Shown in pieces: positions 26,333 to 34,962 of a stretch of DNA of 64,000 bases. Made by a program: the position numbers and the translations under genes. Within the stretch, counting starts at the first letter, position 1. Each line of letters begins with the position of its first letter. Source of the stretch: Mayfieldus sp038040285 (GTDB lineage: Bacteria > Actinomycetota > Thermoleophilia > Solirubrobacterales > 70-9); contig JBBPIN010000002.1 in assembly GCA_038040285.1 (NCBI GenBank), positions 1-64,000 of the forward strand, in the 5' to 3' direction. The notes under the pieces were generated by a model. That model was not told the DNA's origin. It was given only the letters and a program-made list of their open reading frames with translations, and did no database searches.

Positions 26333-27313
26333 ATGATTATCGACTGCGCCCACTACAAAGACGGCGAGCGCCAGCACGAGGGAAAGCTGTCGTTGGAGGA
26401 CGCAGCGAAGTGCGTCACCGGCGAGCCGGGCGAGTTCGTGTGGCTGGGGCTGCATGAGCCCAGCGCCGAGGAGCTTCACCAGGTGGCGGAGCGCTTCCAC
26501 CTGCACGAGCTCGCCGTCGAGGACGCGGAGCGCGCCCACCAGCGGCCGAAGCTGGAGGACTACGAGGACTCCTACTTCATCGTCCTGAAGACCGCGCGCT
26601 ACGACCAGGAGGCTGAGAGGGTCCACTTCGGCGAGGTGCACCTGTTCGCCGCCCGCAACTACGTGATCGCGGTGCGCCACGGCGAGGCAAGCGAGCTGGG
26701 CCCGGCCCGCAAGCGGCTGGAGGAGCGACCCGAGCTGCTCAAGCTGGGCCCGGCCTCGGTCGTATGGGCCATCCTCGACAAGGTGGTCGACGACTACTAC
26801 CCGGTCGCCGAGGGCATCGAGGACGACATCGAGGAGGTCGAGGCCCAGGTGTTCGGCGAGGGCGACCAGCCGACCGAGCGGATCTATTTCCTGAAGCGCG
26901 AGGTGATCGAGTTCCATCGCGCTGTCGGGCCGCTGCTGGTGCCGCTGGAGACGCTGGAGGCGGGTGGGGTCTCGCGCGCGATCGACGACGAGTTGCGACG
27001 CTTCTTTCGTGACGTCGCCGACCACGCTCGGCGAATCGATGAGCAGGTGATGTCGCAGCGGGAGCTTCTCACCAGCGCATTGGAGGCCAACCTGGCGCTT
27101 GTCAGCGTGCGCCAGAACGACGTCATCAAGGAGATCTCCAGCTGGGCGGCGATCGTCGCCGTGCCGACGTTCATCGCCAGCGTCTACGGGATGAACTTCA
27201 CCCACATGCCGGAATTGAAGTGGAGGATCGGCTATCCGTTGTCACTGCTGACGATGGCGGTGGCGGTGTTCTTCCTCTACCGCTTCCTCAAGCGCGTCGG
27301 TTGGCTGTCCTGA
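26333..27313 (+). CDS. corA: CorA-family magnesium/cobalt transporter
   Basis: 326 residues from ATG 26333 with GAGGAA about 6 nt upstream; the frame is open further 5' but without sense. A large acidic cytoplasmic domain (residues 1-250, many Glu) ends in the two membrane helices typical of CorA, with the signature YGMNF closing the first helix and a basic C terminus (RFLKRVGW). A pentameric channel that imports Mg2+ (or Co2+/Ni2+) at the inner membrane. The neighbours do not suggest a special role. Confidence 0.9.
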   Translation: MIIDCAHYKDGERQHEGKLSLEDAAKCVTGEPGEFVWLGLHEPSAEELHQVAERFHLHELAVEDAERAHQRPKLEDYEDSYFIVLKTARYDQEAERVHFGEVHLFAARNYVIAVRHGEASELGPARKRLEERPELLKLGPASVVWAILDKVVDDYYPVAEGIEDDIEEVEAQVFGEGDQPTERIYFLKREVIEFHRAVGPLLVPLETLEAGGVSRAIDDELRRFFRDVADHARRIDEQVMSQRELLTSALEANLALVSVRQNDVIKEISSWAAIVAVPTFIASVYGMNFTHMPELKWRIGYPLSLLTMAVAVFFLYRFLKRVGWLS

Positions 27314-27367
27314 AGCCCCGCAGCAACCGCCTCTGACGCCGCTTGCGCGGCGCTACGCTGAGCGACG

Positions 27368-28270
27368 ATGAGCCTTCCGCTCGCCCACGTGGCGGGGACC
27401 TTCGCGCCGCTGGAGGCGGTGCCGCCGCTGATCGCGGCACTTCTGTACGCGAAGCGCGCCTCGACGCTGGCCGCCCGTGGGCGCCCGGTCCCGGTCTGGC
27501 GCCAGTGCTGCTTCGCCGCCGGGCTGCTGACGATCGGGATCGCGCTCTTCTCGCCGGTCGGGCACATGGCCGACGAGCTGGTGATCGCGCACATGGTCGA
27601 GCACCTGCTGATCGGGGACATCGCGGCGCTGCTGCTGGTGCTGGGGCTGACCGGGCCGTTGCTACAGCCATTGCTCGGATTGCCGGTCCTGCGGCACCTC
27701 CAGGTGCTCGTCAACCCCCTGGTCGCCTTCCCACTCTGGGCGATCGACCTCTACGTCTGGCACATCCCGGCGCTCTATGACAAGGCCTACGGGGGCGCGG
27801 CGCTTCACGCGCTCGAGCACACGATGTTCATCTTCTGCGGCTGTCTGATGTGGATGGCGCTGCTCGGGCCGCTGCCCCGGCCGGCCTGGTTCACCAACGC
27901 CTGGAAGCTCGGGTATGCGATCGCCGTTCGCTTCACCGGCGTGGTGCTCGGCAACGTGTTCATGTGGTCGGGGACCGTCTTCTATTCCGTCTACGCGAGG
28001 GGCGAGCACTTCTGGGGGGTCTCGCCGCTCACCGACCAGAGCGTCGCTGGCGTGATCATGATGGTCGAGGGCACCTTCGTCTCGCTCGGCATCTTCGCCT
28101 GGCTGTTCTTCCGCACCGCCCAGGAGGGCAGCGAGCGCCAGCGGCTGATCGAGCTGGCACGGGACCGGGGCGTGGCCCTGGACGAGGCGCGCGCCGCCCG
28201 GGCGGTCGCCGCCGGCGAGGGCAAGCGGCTGGAAGAGAGGTTGCTGGCCGGCAAGGGCGAGCTTGGCTGA
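27368..28270 (+). CDS. ctaG: CtaG-family cytochrome c oxidase assembly protein
   Basis: 300 residues, seven predicted membrane helices and a charged C-terminal tail. Conserved His sites of the caa3_CtaG family are visible: HMVEHLLIGD, YVWHIPALYDKA and HALEHTMF. Members help insert copper into the Cu-B site of cytochrome oxidase in Gram-positive bacteria. ATG 27368 follows corA by 54 bp; its last codons overlap a 41-residue reading frame (28263). Confidence 0.8.
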   Translation: MSLPLAHVAGTFAPLEAVPPLIAALLYAKRASTLAARGRPVPVWRQCCFAAGLLTIGIALFSPVGHMADELVIAHMVEHLLIGDIAALLLVLGLTGPLLQPLLGLPVLRHLQVLVNPLVAFPLWAIDLYVWHIPALYDKAYGGAALHALEHTMFIFCGCLMWMALLGPLPRPAWFTNAWKLGYAIAVRFTGVVLGNVFMWSGTVFYSVYARGEHFWGVSPLTDQSVAGVIMMVEGTFVSLGIFAWLFFRTAQEGSERQRLIELARDRGVALDEARAARAVAAGEGKRLEERLLAGKGELG

Positions 28271-28388
28271 CCTCGGCGCCGCCGACCGTTTGAGGGCATG
28301 GTTGGTGACCGGTCCACTGGGCCGCCTCGCGGCTCTGGTGATCGAATTCGGAGCGGCGCTGGGCCGCGGCGTCCGCCGTCGCCTCTGA
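28263..28388 (+). CDS. Small protein overlapping the end of ctaG
   Basis: 41 residues from TTG 28263, overlapping the ctaG stop (28268-28270) by 8 nt in another frame, as in coupled genes. The peptide begins LADLGAADRLRAWLVTGPLG and continues with an amphipathic Leu/Ala/Arg helix ending in RRRL. It fills the gap to tig almost completely, and codon positions are GC-biased as in real genes here. Function unknown; a membrane-associated helix is possible. Confidence 0.45.
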   Translation: MADLGAADRLRAWLVTGPLGRLAALVIEFGAALGRGVRRRL

Positions 28389-28422
28389 GCCCACACGCAT
28401 CGATCAAGCTAGGGTCACGCCC

Positions 28423-29811
28423 GTGAAGACCTCGGTCACCGAGCTGCCCGACTCGCGCGTGCGGGTCGACGTCGACGTCGCGCCCGACGACGTTGGCCGC
28501 GGTATCAGCCGTGCGGCCCGCGGATTGGCGCGCGACATGCGCCTGCCCGGCTTTCGCAAGGGCAAGGCGCCGCCCTCGCTGATCATCCAGCGGGTCGGGC
28601 GGGAGGCGGTGCTCCAGCAGGCCCTTCGCGACTCGCTGCCGGAGTGGTATGAGCGGGCGCTTCTCTCCTCGGGGGTCAACCCGGTCGGCGATCCCAGCAT
28701 CGAGGTCACGTCGGTCCCCGACGACGAGAGGGAGCCTCTGAGCTTCCAGTTCGAGGTCGGGGTGCGCCCCCCGGCCGAGCTGGGCGAGTACAAGGGCCTG
28801 GAGGTGGGCCGCCCGGAGACCGACGTACCCGACGACGTACTGGAGCGGGAGCTGGAGCGCTTGCGCGAGAACTTCGCGCGGCTGGAGGACGTCGAAAGAC
28901 CCGCCGCCAAGGGCGATTTCGTGCTGGTCGACTTCCGCGGCACGATCGATGGTGAGCCGTTCGACGGGGGCGAGGCCCACGATGAGCTGGTCGAGCTGGG
29001 CGGCGGCCGGCTGATCGAGGGCTTTGAGGAGCAGCTGGTTGGTGCAAGCGCCGGCGAGCAGCGCGAGGTCAAGATCACCTTCCCCGACGACTACCAGGCC
29101 GAGCAGCTGGCCGGCAAGGATGCCAGCTTCGAGATCGCCGTCAAGGAAGTGCGCGAGAAGGTCCTGCCGGACCTCGACGATGAGTTCGCGGCCAGCGCCG
29201 GCGGGTTCGACACCCTGGACGAGCTTCGCGATGACATCCGCGAGAAGCTGCACACGGCCGCCGAGGAGCGCACCGAGGCGGAGTTCCGGCTCGCCGCCGT
29301 CGACGCGGCCGTGGACGCGTCCAAGGTCGACGTCCCAGCCGAGATCCTCACCGGCCGCGCGGCCGAGCGCTGGGAGCGGGTCGAGCGCCAGATCGCCGCG
29401 CAGGGCCTGGACCCCGCCGCCTACCTACGCATGCAGGGAAAGACCCGGGAGCAAATCATCGAGGAGTCCAAGCCCGACGCCGAGCGAGAGCTGAAGCGCG
29501 AGGCGGTGCTGAGCGCGATCGCCGACGTGGAGGGAATCGACGTCACCGAGGAGGAGATGCTCGAGGCCCTGGAGCACACCGCCGAGCACGAGCGCACGAC
29601 CCCCGAGAAGCTTCTGGAGCGTCTGCGCAAGGCTGGGCGCGACTCGCTGGTGCGCGAGGACCTGCGGATTCGCAAGACGATCGACCTGCTCGCCGAGTCG
29701 GCAGAGCCGATACCGCTCGCCCAGGCCGAGGCCCGCGAGCGCCTTTGGACCCCCGACAAGGAGCGCCAGCCAGAGGAGGAGGGCGCCGGGCTCTGGACCC
29801 CGGGCTCCTAG
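28423..29811 (+). CDS. tig: Trigger factor
   Basis: 462 residues from GTG 28423. The N-terminal ribosome-binding domain carries the signature GFRKGKAP (residues 43-50). The FKBP-type peptidyl-prolyl isomerase domain spans about 150-240 (GDFVLVDFRGTIDGEPFDGG, LIEGFEEQLVGA, ITFPDDY), and the helical C-terminal chaperone domain follows. It binds nascent chains at the ribosome exit tunnel. The acidic tail beyond residue 440 (WTPDKERQPEEEGAGLW) is a lineage-type extension. It heads the tig-clpP-clpX block, here with msrA and an M23 peptidase inserted. Confidence 0.95.
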   Translation: MKTSVTELPDSRVRVDVDVAPDDVGRGISRAARGLARDMRLPGFRKGKAPPSLIIQRVGREAVLQQALRDSLPEWYERALLSSGVNPVGDPSIEVTSVPDDEREPLSFQFEVGVRPPAELGEYKGLEVGRPETDVPDDVLERELERLRENFARLEDVERPAAKGDFVLVDFRGTIDGEPFDGGEAHDELVELGGGRLIEGFEEQLVGASAGEQREVKITFPDDYQAEQLAGKDASFEIAVKEVREKVLPDLDDEFAASAGGFDTLDELRDDIREKLHTAAEERTEAEFRLAAVDAAVDASKVDVPAEILTGRAAERWERVERQIAAQGLDPAAYLRMQGKTREQIIEESKPDAERELKREAVLSAIADVEGIDVTEEEMLEALEHTAEHERTTPEKLLERLRKAGRDSLVREDLRIRKTIDLLAESAEPIPLAQAEARERLWTPDKERQPEEEGAGLWTPGS

Positions 29812-29861
29812 GAGACCGCGTAACGAATCGGCCGGCCGGGCGACTATTGGATAATCGGACC

Positions 29862-30353
29862 ATGGCAACCGAGCAAGCAACATTCGCAGCGGGATGCTTC
29901 TGGCAGGTGGAGATCGACTTCGCCAACACGCCGGGGGTGCTCTCGACCGAGGTCGGCTATACCGGCGGGACCGCCGAGTCGCCGAGCTACGAGGAGGTCT
30001 GCGGCGGCCGCACCGGCCACGCCGAGGCCGTGCACCTGACCTTCGACCCCGACCAGGTCTCCTACGAGGAGCTGCTGAACGTCTTCTTCGGCCTCCACGA
30101 CCCGACCCAGGTCAACCGTCAGGGACCCGATGTCGGCAGCCAGTACCGCTCGGCGATCCTCTTCCACAGCCCCGAGCAGGAGCGCGAGGCGATCGCCGCC
30201 AAGGAGCGGGTCCAGACCGAGAACCGCACCCCGGTGGTCACCGAGATCGTCCCCGCCGGTCCTTTCTGGCGCGCCGAGGACTATCACCAGCGCTATCGAG
30301 AAGCGCGGGATGGCAACCTGCCGGGTCCCCAGCGCAACGGCGTAAGACCGTAA
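29862..30353 (+). CDS. msrA: Peptide methionine sulfoxide reductase A
   Basis: 163 residues from ATG 29862. The catalytic motif GCFW stands at residues 11-14 (Cys 12), followed by VGYTGGTAESPSYEEVC, TGHAEAV, HDPTQVNRQGPDVGSQYRS and AEDYHQRY, all diagnostic of MsrA. It reduces methionine-S-sulfoxide in oxidised proteins using thioredoxin. Its position between tig and clpP places a protein-repair enzyme inside the protein-quality-control block. Confidence 0.95.
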   Translation: MATEQATFAAGCFWQVEIDFANTPGVLSTEVGYTGGTAESPSYEEVCGGRTGHAEAVHLTFDPDQVSYEELLNVFFGLHDPTQVNRQGPDVGSQYRSAILFHSPEQEREAIAAKERVQTENRTPVVTEIVPAGPFWRAEDYHQRYREARDGNLPGPQRNGVRP

Positions 30354-30379
30354 TCCGGCTTCTATAGACTCGCCGCCCA

Positions 30380-30964
30380 ATGAGCCCTCTGGTTCCAATG
30401 GTGGTTGAGCAGACGTCGCGGGGGGAGCGCGCCTTCGACATCTACTCGCGTCTGCTCAACGAGCGGATCGTCTTCCTCGGCACCCCGGTGACCGAGGACA
30501 TCGCGAACCTGGTCGTCGCCCAGCTGCTGCACCTCGAGTCCGAGGACCCCGACAAGGACATCAGCCTCTACGTCAACTCTCCGGGCGGCTCGGTTTACGC
30601 GGGGTTGGCGATCTACGACACGATGCAGTTCATAAAGCCCGACGTGCAGACGATCTGCTGCGGGGTTGCGATGAGCATGGGGGCGCTGCTGCTCGCCGGC
30701 GGCGCAGAGGGAAAGCGGATGGCGCTTCCCAACTCGAAGATCCTCATCCACCAGGTCTCGGGCGGCTTCCAGGGCCAGGCGACCGACATCGAGATCCACG
30801 CCAAGGAGATCATCGACGTTCGGCGCCGGCTCGACGAGATCATCGCCAAGCACACGGGACAGCCGCTGGAGAAGGTCGCCAAGGACACGGAGCGCGACTA
30901 CTTCATGAGCGCCGAGGAGGCGACGGAGTACCACCTCGTCGATCGCGTGATCGAAAAGCACTAG
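30380..30964 (+). CDS. clpP: ATP-dependent Clp protease proteolytic subunit
   Basis: 194 residues. Catalytic Ser 99 in GVAMSMGALLL, His 124 in KILIHQ and Asp 173 in TERDYFMS are all present, with the oxyanion strand SPGGSVYAG. ClpP forms the 14-subunit chamber fed by ClpX or ClpC. ATG 30380 lies 26 bp after msrA. Only one clpP is in the window, whereas many actinobacteria have a tandem clpP1-clpP2; here the next gene is instead an M23 peptidase. Confidence 0.95.
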   Translation: MSPLVPMVVEQTSRGERAFDIYSRLLNERIVFLGTPVTEDIANLVVAQLLHLESEDPDKDISLYVNSPGGSVYAGLAIYDTMQFIKPDVQTICCGVAMSMGALLLAGGAEGKRMALPNSKILIHQVSGGFQGQATDIEIHAKEIIDVRRRLDEIIAKHTGQPLEKVAKDTERDYFMSAEEATEYHLVDRVIEKH

Positions 30965-30971
30965 TCGCTGC

Positions 30972-31490
30972 ATGAGCAGGGGTCGAAGGCGGGGTGCCGT
31001 GTCGCTGTGCTGGGCGGCGCTGATCGCGGTTGCAACCGTGCTCGTCACCGGCGTCGCCTCTGCCAGTCGTCATGGCCAGATCTTCCCGGTGCGCGGCCCA
31101 CACGGCACCCGGGGACCGGTGGGCGAATTCGGCGCGCCCCGCACCGGCGGGCGCACGCACGAGGGCTTCGACGTCACCGCCACCTGCGGGACCAAGCTTG
31201 TCTCGGCTCGCTCGGGAACGGTCCTGAAGCGCGCTTACGACCCGGTGCTGGATGGCAACTTCGTGATCATCCACGCGCGCGGGATGGGTCGCAACTACCT
31301 CTACGCGCACCTGCGCAAGCCCGCGATCGTGCACATGGGGGAGTTCGTGCGCACGGACCAGCGCATCGGCAGCGTCGGCATGACGGGAAACGCCCGCACG
31401 GTCGGCTGCCATCTGCACTTCGAGATCCACGTGCACGGCCACCCGATCGACCCCGAGCTCGCCCTGCGGCGCTGGGACAGCTTTAGTTGA
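30972..31490 (+). CDS. Secreted M23-family peptidase (LytM-like)
   Basis: 172 residues from ATG 30972, 7 bp after clpP. A signal peptide (SRGRRRGAV, hydrophobic to residue 31, cut at ASAS) precedes one LytM domain with the zinc ligands in THEGFD and HLHFEIH. It should cut peptidoglycan cross-bridges or stems outside the membrane. It has no LysM or other wall-binding domain. The stop is only 11 bp before the scaffold gap. Confidence 0.85.
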   Translation: MSRGRRRGAVSLCWAALIAVATVLVTGVASASRHGQIFPVRGPHGTRGPVGEFGAPRTGGRTHEGFDVTATCGTKLVSARSGTVLKRAYDPVLDGNFVIIHARGMGRNYLYAHLRKPAIVHMGEFVRTDQRIGSVGMTGNARTVGCHLHFEIHVHGHPIDPELALRRWDSFS

Positions 31491-31501
31491 GTTAGGCGGC
31501 G

Positions 31502-31601
31502 NNNNNNNNNNNNNNNNNNNNNNNNNNNNNNNNNNNNNNNNNNNNNNNNNNNNNNNNNNNNNNNNNNNNNNNNNNNNNNNNNNNNNNNNNNNNNNNNNNN
31601 N
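31502..31601. other. Assembly gap (100 N)
   Basis: Exactly 100 unknown bases, the default scaffold spacer. GTTAGGCGGCG just before it and ACACAGAGTGTCGCC just after it are the two sides of the same 67-bp repeat seen next, so the assembly broke inside a repeat array and the true length is unknown. Confidence 0.98.
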
Positions 31602-31722
31602 ACACAGAGTGTCGCCGCAGAGGCATGTCAGGTGGCGAAGCCACCGCAAGTTGTTCCGTTAGGCGGCGACACAGAGTGTCGCCGCAGAGGCATGTCAGGT
31701 GGCGAAGCCACCGCAAGTTGTT
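31602..31722 (+). repeat. Tandem 67-bp hairpin repeat (REP-like units 1 and 2)
   Basis: Two units with an exact 67-bp period (31602 and 31669), and probably more in the gap. Each has hairpin 1 (CGGCGACAC-AGA-GTGTCGCCG, complete at 31664-31684), the linker GCAGAGGCATGTCA, and hairpin 2 (GGTGGC-GAA-GCCACC at 31631-31645 and 31698-31712), then GCAA. A third unit follows clpX and a related inverted pair lies before mreB. No T-run follows, so these are not simple terminators. Confidence 0.85.
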
Positions 31723-31893
31723 CAGTCGGTCGTCGCCTTTTTCGGCAAAGGCACGCCCACTAGCAGGTACTCGGAGCCGCCCGCAGTAATGAGGCTCGCA
31801 GTAATCAAACGTCCGACCCGGCCGGTGCGCCTTCCCGTCTAAGCTAAAAGCGCCGGTTGGTCGACATACCAACCAGCCCGAGGAGGGATCAAG

Positions 31894-33183
<1,290 letters not shown>

Positions 33184-33193
33184 AGACGTTGGT

Positions 33194-33247
33194 GGCGACA
33201 CAGAGTGTCGCCGCAGAGGCATGTCAGGCGGCGAAGCCGCCGCAATT
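33194..33247 (+). repeat. Hairpin repeat (REP-like unit 3) after clpX
   Basis: GGCGACAC-AGA-GTGTCGCC at 33194-33212, the same linker, then GGCGGC-GAA-GCCGCC at 33227-33241 and GCAATT. Compared with units 1 and 2 hairpin 2 has T-to-C on one arm and A-to-G on the other, a compensatory change. It lies 10 bp after the clpX stop and touches the end of the convergent EAL gene. Confidence 0.8.
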
Positions 33248-34028
33248 ACCTCGGTAGGGCGCGCTCGGCAAGCACCTCGGCGGGCATCGGGATCGAGAAC
33301 AGAAAGCCCTGCCCGTACTGACAGCCCATGTCGCGCAGGGCGGCGAGCTGCCCGGGTGATTCGATCCCGTTGGCGATCACCCTCACGCCCATCTCGCGCG
33401 CGAGCCTGATCGCGGCCGAGGCGATCTCGGTCTGGCGCGGGCCGTCTGGGATGGCTGAGACGACCCGGCGGCTGATCTTCAGCGCGTTGGTTGGCAGCTG
33501 GCTCAGCCTCTCGGCGGGTACCGCGCCGCTGTAGTCATCGACGGTGAGTCCCACCCCAAGCCCCGTCAGCTCGTTCAGCCGCTCGACCAGCCTGCCATTT
33601 GCCTCTACCAGGGCAGTCTCTGATATCTCGAGGCTGAGACGCCGCGGGTCCACGTCATTGCGTTGCGCCGCGGTGCGAATCTCCTCCGGCAGGGCGCTCT
33701 CGTAGACGTGGTCCTCGGAGAGGTTCAGCGAGACGTCGAGGTCGGTCGAGCGGCGCCAGCGGGTGAGCTGCTCGAAGGCCGTCGAGATCGCCCAGCGCTC
33801 CAGCTTGGCGAGCAGATGGAACTCCTGCGCAACACCGATGAAGTCGGGAGGGGCGAGGATCTCGTGACCGTTGCGAGGCCAGCGCGGCAACGCCTCGACC
33901 TCTGCGGCGACGCGATCGACGAGCGAGACGATCGGCTGGTAGTAGAGCTGTAGGCGCTTCTGCTCGATCGCCTCGCCGAGCTCGGCCGCCAACGCCTCGC
34001 CACCGGGTTGTGTGTCGACCGCGGTCAT
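33246..34028 (-). CDS. EAL-domain protein, probably degenerate phosphodiesterase
   Basis: 260 residues, a lone EAL domain. Conserved positions present: EAL in VEALPRW, Asn in LNLSEDHV, Glu in LEISETAL, the Asp pair in TVDDYSG, Lys in ALKIS. Changed: the EGVE motif reads NGIE, losing one catalytic Glu, and the usual KID is KIS. Loss of that Glu normally abolishes c-di-GMP hydrolysis, so it may be a c-di-GMP sensor or inactive. No GGDEF, PAS or membrane part. ATG 34028 overlaps the stop of the upstream hydrolase gene (ATGA), forming a two-gene operon. Confidence 0.8.
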   Translation of the reverse strand: MTAVDTQPGGEALAAELGEAIEQKRLQLYYQPIVSLVDRVAAEVEALPRWPRNGHEILAPPDFIGVAQEFHLLAKLERWAISTAFEQLTRWRRSTDLDVSLNLSEDHVYESALPEEIRTAAQRNDVDPRRLSLEISETALVEANGRLVERLNELTGLGVGLTVDDYSGAVPAERLSQLPTNALKISRRVVSAIPDGPRQTEIASAAIRLAREMGVRVIANGIESPGQLAALRDMGCQYGQGFLFSIPMPAEVLAERALPR

Positions 34029-34876
34029 GTTGGCGACCCCACCCCGAGACGGCTACGCAGGAAGGGGACCACGGCCTGCGCCAATCGCTCCGGGTCGTCG
34101 GCGAACGGGAAGTGGCCGCTGTCGTCGAGCATGATCACCTCAGCGCTCGGGAAGGGCTGCTTCAAGTCCTCCACGCGTCGGCGCCCGAGGAACGGATCGT
34201 TGGCGCCCCACGCGATCAGCGCCGGGCGGTCCAGCTCGGCGAGTGTCGCGACCCACCCCGATGCCGGCGGATAGGGGAGCGGTGTGGCCCGGTAGAGCCG
34301 CAGCACGGCGCGACGAGTGCCGTGGTCGAAGTCGTCGTACATCCGGTCGACGAATGCCGCGGGCAGGGGTCGAGGGCCTGCGTTCATCGCCCGCCGCCAG
34401 CCGCGGCGGTTGGTGATCGCCATCACCAGCTCGCCGACCACCGGCCTGCGCCAGAGCCTCGCCATCCGATGCCAGCGGCCGTGGGTCCAGGTGCCGGTGT
34501 TGATGAGCACAGCGCTGGCAAACGCGTCCGGATGCCCGGCCGCCCAGCAGAATCCGAAGGCGGCGCCGAAATCGTGCACCACGAGGTGGGCGCGCTCCAC
34601 TCCGAGCTGATCCAGGGCGCCGGCGATGAACGCCGCGTAGTCCTCGACCCGGTAGCCGAAGTCGGGTGGCTTGTCGGCTTGCCCGAAACCGGGCATGTCG
34701 AAGGCGACCGCGCGTCCGAACTCGCCAACCTGGCTCACCAGGTCTTCCCAGTCGAGCCGCGACCCCGGGTTGCCTTGCAAAAAGACGATCGCCTCCGAGT
34801 CATCCGCCGGTCCCGCCTGGATCAGCGGCGAGCGGACGCCGTCGACTGTGACCTCGCCCGTTTCGACCTCTCTCAC
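34025..34876 (-). CDS. Alpha/beta hydrolase, haloalkane dehalogenase/epoxide hydrolase type
   Basis: 283 residues with an alpha/beta-hydrolase fold. The oxyanion region is LQGNPGSRLDW; the nucleophile elbow is VVHDFGAAFG, so the nucleophile is Asp instead of Ser, as in haloalkane dehalogenases and epoxide hydrolases; the acid is probably in WGANDPF and the catalytic His in DDSGHFPF. The cap domain lies between. Substrate cannot be read from sequence. First gene of the minus-strand pair with the EAL gene and divergent from valS (86 bp apart). Confidence 0.8.
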   Translation of the reverse strand: MREVETGEVTVDGVRSPLIQAGPADDSEAIVFLQGNPGSRLDWEDLVSQVGEFGRAVAFDMPGFGQADKPPDFGYRVEDYAAFIAGALDQLGVERAHLVVHDFGAAFGFCWAAGHPDAFASAVLINTGTWTHGRWHRMARLWRRPVVGELVMAITNRRGWRRAMNAGPRPLPAAFVDRMYDDFDHGTRRAVLRLYRATPLPYPPASGWVATLAELDRPALIAWGANDPFLGRRRVEDLKQPFPSAEVIMLDDSGHFPFADDPERLAQAVVPFLRSRLGVGSPT

Positions 34877-34962
34877 ATTCCGAACCTACCGCTTACGCGG
34901 TTACATGGTTCATCTCTCCCCGTTCTCTGCCTGTTTGGGTTCGAAACTAAACTCGCGCATCC

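Noticed and set aside
31602..31722. Possible CRISPR array
   Set aside because: The period is 67 bp with the whole unit conserved, units are palindromic hairpins, and there are no unique spacers or cas genes.
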